NCBI GenBank assembly: GCA_027484315.1
Contig: JAIXTE010000118.1
Span: 1 to 32,311, forward strand
Length of the DNA: 32,311 nucleotides
From: Burkholderiales bacterium
GTDB lineage: Bacteria; Pseudomonadota; Gammaproteobacteria; Burkholderiales; Burkholderiaceae_B
Direction: 5' to 3'
This document shows, piece after piece, positions 8,068 to 15,794 of this stretch; position 1 is the stretch's first letter; each line of letters starts with the position of its first letter. The notes under the pieces are model-generated. The model made no database searches. It was not told where the DNA came from and was given only the letters and a program-made list of their open reading frames with translations. The position numbers and the translations under genes are program-made.

Positions 8068-8077
8068 AGGGGTGAGG
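8068..8077 (+). promoter_or_regulatory. Strong ribosome binding site for the small ORF
   Basis: AGGGGTGAGG precedes the ATG at 8081, with the AGGGG part 8 nt away. It is one of the better Shine-Dalgarno sequences in the window, which argues that the short reading frame downstream is translated. Confidence 0.55.
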
Positions 8078-8080
8078 CTT

Positions 8081-8206
8081 ATGTGCTCTGGATACTTTAT
8101 CCGTCATCGCTTTTCGTTGAAGCAGAAACGTGGCACAGAAATTGATAGCGATCGCTTTGCATTCCACGATTGGGAATGTGCACCCGCAATATTGGAAGAT
8201 ATATGA
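8081..8206 (+). CDS. Small ORF (41 aa) translationally coupled to the ABC exporter gene
   Basis: Encodes 41 residues, beginning M-C-S-G-Y-F-I-R and ending C-A-P-A-I-L-E-D-I. The composition is mixed, with several charged and aromatic residues and two cysteines. There is no membrane segment and no family I recognise. It has a strong ribosome site, and its TGA overlaps the ATG at 8203 (ATGA). That is the arrangement expected for a coupled leader cistron or a small protein needed in equal amounts with the exporter. It could also be a chance reading frame, since the coupling feature is common and no homologue can be checked here. Confidence 0.45.
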   Translation: MCSGYFIRHRFSLKQKRGTEIDSDRFAFHDWECAPAILEDI

Positions 8207-10167
8207 CCATAGATAGTGACGCCTCATCCGAGATCGTTGACCCTACATTGACCCCGCTTAAACAAGCGCTTCAAGACTGCAAGGGCGCTATTTATTTCAT
8301 GGCCTTTTTGTCCTTTGTGATCTCGTTGGTGGGCATCACGCCAATGTTGTACATGATGAATGTGTTTGACAGGGTGATTCCCACGAATAGCCATATCACA
8401 CTGGTTTCTCTGCTCACCTTGGTGGTCGGCTTGTATTTTTTCTGGACCGCCATCGAGTGGTTGCGAAAGCGTTTGATGATCCGTATATCTTTGCGCATCG
8501 ATTGGGACATGGCAGCCAATATATTTGACGCCTGCTTCAAGAAAAGCCTGATGCACAAAGACCCGAATGTGCATCAAGTCATGGGCGATTTACTGACACT
8601 GCGCCAGTTCATGACGGGCCACTCTATTCTTGCCTTGATTGATACCCCATTTGCTATTGTTTATCTGGTTTTGGCATACCTTATTCACCCAGTTCTCGCC
8701 GCTTTCATCATGTTTGCAACAGCGATTTTGTTGGCAATCACCTTGTTCACCCGCAAGGTAACAACGCCTGCTATTCAGGCCGCCAATAAACACAATATGG
8801 AAGCCAATCGTATTGCGGCCGCTGGCTTGAAAAATGCTGAAACGGCACTGGCCATGGGTATGTTGCCTGTACTGCGCAATCGTTGGCATGGTCGTCACCG
8901 AAATTTCTTGCAATATCATGTGAATTCATCCGAGGCCAGTGGTTTTATCGGCATGGTGGGTGGGGTTTTCACCAAGTTATTGCCCACACTTCAAATCACC
9001 GTAGGCGTAATGTTGGCTGGGGCTGGCCTTATCTCGGTTGGCGGGGTCATTGCAGCGGGCTTTATTATTAGTCGAGCAGTTGGCCCGCTTAAAGAGCTGA
9101 TTGAAAAATGGGAAGAAATTGTTCGTGCCAGAATGGCGTACGAACGGCTGGATGCGCTTTTGCTTAATCAAAAGACAGCAGAGCAAAAAATGTCACTTCC
9201 TGCGCCTCAGGGTGCTTTGTCTTTGCAGGGCGTCAGGGCCAAAGCGCCCAATTCAGGCCGGGAAATTTTAAAAGGACTTGATTTTGAACTGCCTGCAGGC
9301 AGTGTTTTGGCTATCGTTGGTCCAAATGCTGCAGGGAAAAGTACCTTGCTCAAGCTCATTCTTGGTTTGTGGAAACCAAGTGATGGCTTTGTGCGATTGG
9401 ACGGTGCTGAGATTTATGATTGGAATCATGAAGAACTCGGGCCTTTCATCGGCTACGTTGCCCAAAAACCGGAGTTGTTTGAAGCAACTGTGGCTGAGAA
9501 TATTGCTCGCCTGAGTGATGTTGACGCCGACAAGGTTGTGGCTGCAGCGCAGTTGGCGGGTATTCACGATATCGTTCTCGGTTTTCCAGAAGGCTATGAC
9601 ACCATTTTGTGTAGCGGTGAATTTGAGCTTTCCGGTGGCCAGGCGCAGCGTATTTCAATAGCGCGTGCTTTGTACAACAACCCAAAACTGGTGGTGCTGG
9701 ACGAACCGAATGCAGCATTGGACGATGCTGCGGAACAACAGCTAGTGGTGTCCGTTCAAGCCTTGCGAGAAAAAGGTACAACAGTTGTATTCACCAGCCA
9801 TAGGCCGAGGCTGATCTCGATTTCCGACAATCTATTGATTTTGAAAGATGGTCAGCAGGTCGCGTTTGGAAAAACTGCAGAGATGCTGAAAAAATCCAGC
9901 CCTGTAAAACTGGATGGCGTTGCGATGGACAGTGAAATCTTTGTGTCGTCCCGCTATTCGAAAAGCAATGTGTCTGAAATCAAGAAACAAGTGTCAGTTG
10001 CAGCAAGTCCAGCAGTTATTCCAACAGACATTCCCGAGGTGACTCCTGTACTCACATCCGCAGACACCTCGCCAACTGAAACACCGCCAACTGAAAACAT
10101 CGATACCCATCAGCCTCCTGTGAAAACGCAAAGAAAATCACTTCTCTTTACAGAGGTGAAAGCATGA
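8203..10167 (+). CDS. Type I secretion ABC exporter, permease-ATPase fusion (PrtD/HasD-like)
   Basis: Inner-membrane ATPase that drives one-step export of an unfolded substrate through a trans-envelope channel. The 654-aa half-transporter has a six-helix transmembrane domain (about 28-305) with the PrtD-type MYMMNVFDRVIPTNSHITL segment. The nucleotide-binding domain (about 335-560) has Walker A GPNAAGKST at 373-381, the Q-loop glutamine near 421, signature LSGGQ at 476-480, Walker B VVLDEP at 497-502 and the switch histidine H533. There is no C39 peptidase or inactive C39-like domain at the N terminus, which separates it from HlyB. A Pro/Thr/Ser-rich tail of about 85 residues (570-654) is longer than usual. 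The start at 8203 was chosen for its GGAAGA ribosome site; the frame is open further back to a TTG at 8170. It overlaps the adaptor gene by 4 bp. Confidence 0.93.
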   Translation: MTIDSDASSEIVDPTLTPLKQALQDCKGAIYFMAFLSFVISLVGITPMLYMMNVFDRVIPTNSHITLVSLLTLVVGLYFFWTAIEWLRKRLMIRISLRIDWDMAANIFDACFKKSLMHKDPNVHQVMGDLLTLRQFMTGHSILALIDTPFAIVYLVLAYLIHPVLAAFIMFATAILLAITLFTRKVTTPAIQAANKHNMEANRIAAAGLKNAETALAMGMLPVLRNRWHGRHRNFLQYHVNSSEASGFIGMVGGVFTKLLPTLQITVGVMLAGAGLISVGGVIAAGFIISRAVGPLKELIEKWEEIVRARMAYERLDALLLNQKTAEQKMSLPAPQGALSLQGVRAKAPNSGREILKGLDFELPAGSVLAIVGPNAAGKSTLLKLILGLWKPSDGFVRLDGAEIYDWNHEELGPFIGYVAQKPELFEATVAENIARLSDVDADKVVAAAQLAGIHDIVLGFPEGYDTILCSGEFELSGGQAQRISIARALYNNPKLVVLDEPNAALDDAAEQQLVVSVQALREKGTTVVFTSHRPRLISISDNLLILKDGQQVAFGKTAEMLKKSSPVKLDGVAMDSEIFVSSRYSKSNVSEIKKQVSVAASPAVIPTDIPEVTPVLTSADTSPTETPPTENIDTHQPPVKTQRKSLLFTEVKA

Positions 10168-11573
10168 TCAAGGTACCTGATTCTGTCCAAAGGCGTTGGG
10201 ATCGGTTCGACCTTTGGTTTGGGGATATGGTTTCAAAGGTTAATCCTTATGAGCCTGAGAAGCTGGTAGTCACGGATTTGAAACCCGTTCAAGTGGACGA
10301 GTCACAAATCAAAAAACGAACACTCCAAATATTGCTTGTTCTAACGACTACCTTTCTTGCGTGGTCTACCGTTGCGCCCATGGACGCCGGTGTACACATT
10401 ACAGGCAAGGTTATGGTGTCTGGCAAGCGGAAAGCAGTGGCACACCCCAGCGGTGGTGTAGTGCAAGAAATATTGGTGCGTGAGGGCGATGTTGTTCAAA
10501 AAGGGCAGGTGTTACTCAAGATCAACCCCCTGAATACCGAAGCAAACCTGAATGAAGCAGAGCTGGAATTTGTGAACGCTTTGGCAGCGGAAAGTCGCTT
10601 GCTTGCAGAGCGTGTGAATGCACCATCCATAACCTGGATGCCGGAACTGGATGTGCTGGTGCAAACCGATGTGCGAGCCAAGCAGGCCAAGGCAGTTCAA
10701 TTGGAAGTGTTTAATTCTGGCTTTTCTGCCCGGGAACAGGAAAAGCAGATTCTGATGCAGAAGATCGCAAACTTGCGCGCTCAGCTCGGGGAATTTCAAA
10801 CTGTATTGAAACTGAAAAAAGAGCAAATGGTGACGTTGTCGCAAGAAGCTGAAAACAGCAAGTCACTCGCTGCAGAAGGTTATGTGCCTTTATCGACGGC
10901 CAATGAGGTTGAAAGACAAAGAAATGGTTTGCTGGCCAGTGTGTCAGCAAGTGTTACCCAAATCTCTGATACCCAAGCTGAAATATCGGCCAGTCAGCTT
11001 GAGTTGATTCAGAAAAAATCCACCTTTGAAAAAGAAGTAAATAAAGAGCTGACCGAGGTCCAAAAAACCCGTAAAACGGTGGCCTCCAAGGTGGAGTCGC
11101 TTCGTTTTGACCGAGATTTGGCTCAGGTCAAAGCGCCTGAATCGGGTGTTGTTGTAGGCCTGGTGGCTAATACGGTGGGTGGTGTAATCAAGCCAGCGGA
11201 ACTCTTGATGGAAATTGTTCCGCAAACCACGGAATTGATTATTGAAGCACAAGTGCCGCCGGTATTGATCGACAAAGTTCGCAGGGACATGCAAACAAAC
11301 ATTCGGTTCACTGCATTCAACTTGAAAACCACGCCAGTCGTAACAGGCAAGGTGCATTTGGTTGGGGCTGACCTCTTGAAAGGCCCAACACCCGACAAAG
11401 ACTACTACCTTGCCCAGGTTTATACCACCGCGCAGGCCATGAAAGACCTTGAGGGCTTGGACGTACAGCCAGGTATGCCAGTGGACGTGATTGTGAAAAA
11501 CGGCGAGAGAACATTCATGAGCTATTTGCTAAAGCCATTGCTCGACAGCGTGGCCTTGTCATTTAAAGATTAA
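10164..11573 (+). CDS. Type I secretion periplasmic adaptor (HlyD/PrtE-like membrane fusion protein)
   Basis: A 469-aa adaptor linking the ABC exporter to the outer-membrane channel. It has a short cytoplasmic N terminus and one transmembrane helix (about 53-70), then the beta/lipoyl half-motif GKVMVSGKRKAVAHPSGGVV at 81-100 with V-R-E-G-D-V-V-x-K-G-Q-V-L. A long alpha-helical hairpin follows (about 125-325) and the returning lipoyl half, with VKAPESGVVVGL near 323. The C-terminal beta barrel ends G-E-R-T-F-M-S-Y-L-L-K-P-L, a hallmark of type I adaptors. It starts inside the stop of the exporter gene (ATGA), so the two are translationally coupled. The next gene begins 25 bp later. Confidence 0.93.
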   Translation: MIKVPDSVQRRWDRFDLWFGDMVSKVNPYEPEKLVVTDLKPVQVDESQIKKRTLQILLVLTTTFLAWSTVAPMDAGVHITGKVMVSGKRKAVAHPSGGVVQEILVREGDVVQKGQVLLKINPLNTEANLNEAELEFVNALAAESRLLAERVNAPSITWMPELDVLVQTDVRAKQAKAVQLEVFNSGFSAREQEKQILMQKIANLRAQLGEFQTVLKLKKEQMVTLSQEAENSKSLAAEGYVPLSTANEVERQRNGLLASVSASVTQISDTQAEISASQLELIQKKSTFEKEVNKELTEVQKTRKTVASKVESLRFDRDLAQVKAPESGVVVGLVANTVGGVIKPAELLMEIVPQTTELIIEAQVPPVLIDKVRRDMQTNIRFTAFNLKTTPVVTGKVHLVGADLLKGPTPDKDYYLAQVYTTAQAMKDLEGLDVQPGMPVDVIVKNGERTFMSYLLKPLLDSVALSFKD

Positions 11574-11598
11574 ACGCAGTTTTAAAAGGTTGAAAAGA

Positions 11599-13062
11599 AT
11601 GAAATCGTTTGCACGTCGCTGCTTGGTTGCAGGGATTGCGGTAGCCATGGTGCAGGGTTGCAGCACAGCACCCAAAGCACCGCCCTTTACCTCACCTGTT
11701 TACAGTGATCCCAACCAGCCTTTGGATTTGGTTGATCTGGGCGTCAGTTTGCTTGAGGATGAAGAGGAATTGGCGGAAAGGTTGGGGCCCGTTCAACAAC
11801 GCCCAGGTAGCCTGGTTCCCGAGCCGCCACAAATTAAAATCTACAGCCTCAGTGATCTGGAAAAAACTCAACTTGACCCATTGATGGGTCAGTTGATCCG
11901 TGATTTTGAGCTGGCTAAACTGAATGACCCGATTTACCAGTCGGCTTTGTACGAGTTTCAAGCCGGCATGATCAGCGCCGATCTTTCTTCGCTGGCCTAC
12001 ACACCCAGCTTAAGCGTGACTAACCGCTTTCTGGAAAACGAAAGTTCGGCCCGAACAACAGTCAGTGTTTCTCAGCCCCTGTTCAACCTGGAATTGTTGG
12101 CGACCCTTGAAGAAGAGGATTCCAAGCGGGCCGCTGCCCAGGCCACAATGAAAGTTCGCGAATATGAGCTTGTCGATCGCGTGTTCACTGCCATCACCAA
12201 TTTGATCAAGGCGCAAGAAAAGCTGGTAGTTAACGACGCAAGAATAAAGGCACTTGAAAACGAATCGAAAGGCGCAAAACGTGAACAGGAACTTGGCCAG
12301 GGCACCATCACGGATGTTCGGGATTCAGTTGTTCGTCTCGAGCAAGCTCGGGCTGAGCAAATTAAGCTGGGTTCAGCAAAAGCCTCTGCGCTTAGAACTC
12401 TTGAGCAATTGACTGGAAGAACAGTTGATCCTTCCGCATATGTATTGCGCAAACAGGCTAGGTCGATTGATCTTCCCCCGCTGGATACTTTCATGAGTGG
12501 TGCGTTGCAGTTCAATAGCGGCTTGCTTCAAGCGCGTGCCAATCAACGCCTGGCAGAACTATCTGCCCTCAAAAGCAAATCAGCCTACCTGCCTTCTGTC
12601 AGCATCAATGCTGCAAGAAGTTACAGTGATCGTGGAGATACAAGTAACTCAGGGCTTAATTTTGGATTCAGCGTACCGGTAAACGCAGGTACTTTTTATC
12701 AAGCGCAAATTGCTTCAGCCAAAATCAGTCAGGCCCAGTTAACTACTGCCCAGGTCCGTCAAAAACTGGAAGTGGATGTGGAACAAACGCATGCGGATGT
12801 TATCTCTGGACTTCAAGAATTGAACATTCGGCTTTTGGCGATTGAAGCGGCGGAATTGAGCTTGACGGCCACTGAAAAAAGTTTTTCAGGTGGCGTGCGC
12901 ACACGTCTGGATGTTCTGAACAGCGTTCAAACCCTTTTCGTTGTGAATGATCAGTACATCAACAGTGTGGTGGAGTTAACCAAGTCTTACCTCACCTTAA
13001 ACAATCTGACTTCACAGCCCGTCAGTGAGTCTGTAGCCAAGCTTCAGGCTTTTCTTTTCTGA
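11599..13062 (+). CDS. TolC-like outer-membrane channel protein, possible lipoprotein
   Basis: A 487-aa outer-membrane efflux (OEP) protein completing the type I exporter. From the ATG at 11599 it has an N-terminal Arg-Arg, a hydrophobic core LVAGIAVAMVQG and Cys21. The V-Q-G-C sequence is an acceptable though imperfect lipobox. Residues 22-95 are an acidic/proline-rich linker that includes an E-D-E-E-E run. Two OEP repeats follow, with long helices (for example residues about 180-260 and 355-430) and beta strands such as PSLSVTNRFLE and PSVSINAARSYSD. The alternative TTG at 11590 adds only three residues. Lipidated members are more typical of the RND partners (OprM type), so lipidation here is unusual if real. 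Confidence 0.88.
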   Translation: MKSFARRCLVAGIAVAMVQGCSTAPKAPPFTSPVYSDPNQPLDLVDLGVSLLEDEEELAERLGPVQQRPGSLVPEPPQIKIYSLSDLEKTQLDPLMGQLIRDFELAKLNDPIYQSALYEFQAGMISADLSSLAYTPSLSVTNRFLENESSARTTVSVSQPLFNLELLATLEEEDSKRAAAQATMKVREYELVDRVFTAITNLIKAQEKLVVNDARIKALENESKGAKREQELGQGTITDVRDSVVRLEQARAEQIKLGSAKASALRTLEQLTGRTVDPSAYVLRKQARSIDLPPLDTFMSGALQFNSGLLQARANQRLAELSALKSKSAYLPSVSINAARSYSDRGDTSNSGLNFGFSVPVNAGTFYQAQIASAKISQAQLTTAQVRQKLEVDVEQTHADVISGLQELNIRLLAIEAAELSLTATEKSFSGGVRTRLDVLNSVQTLFVVNDQYINSVVELTKSYLTLNNLTSQPVSESVAKLQAFLF

Positions 13063-13089
13063 CTTTTGAAGTCGATCTAAGGTAGCACT

Positions 13090-14643
13090 ATGTCAGCTGA
13101 ACCATCACAGGCAGTTCTTGACGACCTTCGCTTGGCTGCCGACCGTGCAAGGTCTGCAGGTCAATGGCAACAGGCCTTGGACCTGTATTGTCGTTTACCC
13201 AATTACAACAGCAACTCGGCGTTGTTGTTAAACCGTGCCATTTGTTATCTGGCCAGCGGGGACGCCCAACAAGCATACGACCTGTCAATTCTCGCTTGCA
13301 AGATGCAAGATTCGTTGTGGCAGGCCAAATTGATATTGGCGAAAGCGGCCAAAGCGTTGGGCAAGAAGCAGGAGTGGGTGCTGGCTTTGCAAGCATTGCA
13401 TACTCAAAACCCTGAGAATCCAGAGGTACTGATTGAGTACGCCCCCATGGTCATGAATGTGTTTGGCCATGCAGTGGCAGCCAGAAATTTGGTTAAACCA
13501 CTGTTAAGAGATGCTCGCCACGGGGAGGCCGCAAGCAGCCTTCAATTGATGAGCCTTCTCTACGACCGGCCCAAAGCAATGAGTGCCAAGGGGCTCACCA
13601 CATTAATCCGCACCTTTTCCCGCGAATACCTGAAACTGAATGATGGCCAGCGCAAAGCTCAATCCCATCTTATCGATGAAGCATTGAAATTGCTTTTGCA
13701 AAACCGTAAACCAGTTCCATCTGCGAGCGGTCAACGTCGCGTAGGGTTTGTCAGTGGATTGTTTTGTGCGTCACCTGTGTATTTTCTCTCCGTCCATGCA
13801 ATTCGTGACGTTGCACAAAAGGGTCATCAACTTATTTTTTTCGATCGAGGCGGCAAACACGATTGGGCTACAGCCGAGCTTAAAAGCCTGGCCACAGAGT
13901 GGATTGATTGCCGGTCTTACGAAGCGCCTGTGCTGGAGGCCATGTTTCGTGCCTCGCAACTTGATGAGTTGTTTGACATGGCGGGGTGGACTGATCTGGA
14001 GGTACTGAAGGCCTTGAACAGCAAACCAGCCAAGGTCCAGTTCAAATGGGTTGGTGGTCAAAGTTGTACAACCGGCTTGAATTGCTTTGATGGATTTGTA
14101 ACAGATGACTTCCAGACCCCCCGCGAAACTTTTGACTTGTACACAGAGCCACTTGTCAGCTTGGGAAAGCATTATGTGAAATATACGCCTCCCCCGTATA
14201 TGCCGCAGCCCAGAAGCCGACCTGAACAATTGACGCTTAAAAAAATTCAATTGCGAGGCGCCGGAAAGGTAGGGGTAGTCGCCAATCCCTTAAAAATCAG
14301 TGCGGAATTTTTGAGTGCTGTAAAACATGCATTCGAAAAAATGCCGGCGGATGTGCGTTTGATTTTCATTGACAACCGCTACACCTACCGCCCAACCCGC
14401 AATCGAATTACTACTGCGCTTGGCCCCGGGTTCGCCGAGCGTATCGTATTTTCATCACCCACCGGGCATCCGGGCTTTCTGTCGGTTGTGAATGAACTGG
14501 ATTTGATTTTGGACACATTCCCCTACAGCGGTGGTTTAACGCTGTGTGAAGCCATTCACTTGAACGTGCCGGTACATGTTTTTCGCTATGACCGAAAAAT
14601 GTTTTGCGAACGGCATGTTCTGTCTCACTTGCAGATCCAATAA
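13090..14643 (+). CDS. SPINDLY/OGT-like (GT41-type) glycosyltransferase with N-terminal TPR-like helices
   Basis: A 517-aa protein. Residues about 1-200 are helical repeats of TPR type (AGQWQQALDLYCRLP, LLLNRAICYLASGD). Residues 215-517 resemble the GT-B catalytic half of O-GlcNAc transferase/HMW1C-like enzymes: R-R-V-G-F-V-S at 216-222, a G-x-x-C-T-T-G-L-N segment at 323-331 followed by VTDDFQTP, and N-P-L-K-I-S at 399-404 with K402 at the place of the OGT diphosphate-contact lysine. LDLILDTFPYSGGLTLCEAI follows at about 470-489. The histidine normally found in the first H-P-V motif is serine (S228), and the chain stops about 30 residues after the D-T-F-P-Y motif, earlier than usual. It probably transfers sugar to the exported protein or another cytoplasmic acceptor, but activity is uncertain. 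Confidence 0.75.
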   Translation: MSAEPSQAVLDDLRLAADRARSAGQWQQALDLYCRLPNYNSNSALLLNRAICYLASGDAQQAYDLSILACKMQDSLWQAKLILAKAAKALGKKQEWVLALQALHTQNPENPEVLIEYAPMVMNVFGHAVAARNLVKPLLRDARHGEAASSLQLMSLLYDRPKAMSAKGLTTLIRTFSREYLKLNDGQRKAQSHLIDEALKLLLQNRKPVPSASGQRRVGFVSGLFCASPVYFLSVHAIRDVAQKGHQLIFFDRGGKHDWATAELKSLATEWIDCRSYEAPVLEAMFRASQLDELFDMAGWTDLEVLKALNSKPAKVQFKWVGGQSCTTGLNCFDGFVTDDFQTPRETFDLYTEPLVSLGKHYVKYTPPPYMPQPRSRPEQLTLKKIQLRGAGKVGVVANPLKISAEFLSAVKHAFEKMPADVRLIFIDNRYTYRPTRNRITTALGPGFAERIVFSSPTGHPGFLSVVNELDLILDTFPYSGGLTLCEAIHLNVPVHVFRYDRKMFCERHVLSHLQIQ

Positions 14644-14651
14644 GGCTTGCC

Positions 14652-15776
14652 ATGACCAGTAAAAAGCTTAATGGTGTTACACAAGTTTCTGAGGAACAAC
14701 TTGAACAGGTCTTGAAAACTACATCCACCGTGGTGAAGTCGGGACGTGGCCGGCCTTCCAAAAGTACAAAAGAAAAGCAGATTGCAGCAATCAAAGGCTC
14801 GGCAAAGTTAGCGCAGGCAAAAGGCTCCAAAGATTTTCCTGCCGGTATGCCCGCAAAGGAAACGACTACTGTTTTTGGCAATGCGAAGTTACTGAATCCA
14901 AATATTGAAACGAAGATTTTTCAAATTTACTTTCGGCCGGAACACAAGAAAAAGCTTGACCCCAGCATGATCCCTTTTGACAACAGCCGAAGAAAAAATC
15001 ATTTGCTGGAGTACGATGTTTTCCGCCGCTTGGTCAAGAGTCCTGAAACGCAAAGCTGTGATTACTGGGGCGCAGTAAGCTGGAAGTTTCCAGACAGTAT
15101 GGGTTTCTCCGGCGCAACCTTTAAAAGTTTCATGGCCAAGAATCCGGGCTATGACATTTACTTTTGCAATCCTCATCCAACCATTGAGGGTGTTTATGAA
15201 AACTTGTGGGTACAAGGCGAATTAAGCCACCCAAGCTTCATCGATTTAAGTACACAGTTTTTGAATGCCGCCGGGCTGGACGCTGGCGCTGTACGCACCG
15301 TGGTGCCTTCCGGTTACATGGCCAGCGCAAACTATTTCGTTGCCAACGCCAGGTTCTGGGAGCTTTATCTTTCTTTCGTGGATCGTGCATTACAGCAAGC
15401 TGAAAACAATCTGGATTCAAACACACTTGCGCGTTTACTGAGCCCGGTTGCAGATGCCAAAGGATTGCACAACGGTGCCAATTACGTCCCTTTTATCGTG
15501 GAGCGTTTGTTGACCGAGTTTTTGATTCTTAACTCAAAAACCATACGCGCCATTAAAGTGCAAAGCCCAAAACTCGAAAGCAAGTTGAGTGAGCATCACA
15601 AGGGCTTGCGCACCATGAAAGACTTGGCCACGCGTAGTCAAAGTGACGGTTTGCTGGATTGCTGGCGCAATTATAGAAATCTCCTCTTAAGTGTGCTTGC
15701 TGAACCCAAAGCCCTCGAGCCTTACGTACGCCTGTTGACCAACAAAAATATCAAGTTTGTTGATTTACAACACTGA
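14652..15776 (+). CDS. Uncharacterised protein with GT-like domain and basic AT-hook-like N terminus
   Basis: A 374-aa protein, not assigned to a named family. The first 80 residues are Lys/Arg/Thr/Ser-rich and probably disordered, and include G-R-G-R-P-S-K at 31-37, the core pattern of an AT-hook. From about 87 a folded domain begins with K-I-F-Q-I-Y-F and then L-D-P-S-M-I-P-F-D-N. It continues with YWGAVSWKFPDSMGF near 138 and YDIYFCNPHP near 167, a pattern I associate with uncharacterised GT-like domains of surface-glycan loci (recollection, not a search). No clear D-x-D is seen. Start 14652 has AAGG 6 nt upstream; an extension back to a TTG at 14604 overlaps the previous gene and is less likely. 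It lies 8 bp after the GT41-like gene. Confidence 0.6.
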   Translation: MTSKKLNGVTQVSEEQLEQVLKTTSTVVKSGRGRPSKSTKEKQIAAIKGSAKLAQAKGSKDFPAGMPAKETTTVFGNAKLLNPNIETKIFQIYFRPEHKKKLDPSMIPFDNSRRKNHLLEYDVFRRLVKSPETQSCDYWGAVSWKFPDSMGFSGATFKSFMAKNPGYDIYFCNPHPTIEGVYENLWVQGELSHPSFIDLSTQFLNAAGLDAGAVRTVVPSGYMASANYFVANARFWELYLSFVDRALQQAENNLDSNTLARLLSPVADAKGLHNGANYVPFIVERLLTEFLILNSKTIRAIKVQSPKLESKLSEHHKGLRTMKDLATRSQSDGLLDCWRNYRNLLLSVLAEPKALEPYVRLLTNKNIKFVDLQH

Positions 15777-15794
15777 TCTCAATCAGAGAAAGCC

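Larger units (their letters stand above)
7836..8080. other. AT-rich intergenic control region of the secretion-glycosylation operon
   Basis: No gene is seen here. It holds the inverted repeat 7903-7941, an AT-rich hairpin AGTTTTT/AAAAACT (7969-7985) and a perfect palindrome TATTCGAATA (8013-8022). A possible -10 TATGAT (7914-7919) with a weak TTACTC 17 bp upstream lies between the arms of the inverted repeat. It must carry the promoter for the whole downstream gene run, because every later gap is under 100 bp. Confidence 0.5.

Noticed and set aside
14604-14651. Upstream TTG start for the 374-residue protein
   Set aside because: It overlaps the GT41-like gene by 40 bp; the ATG at 14652 has an AAGG ribosome site and an 8-bp gap. 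It also does not restore the missing C terminus of the upstream protein in another frame.
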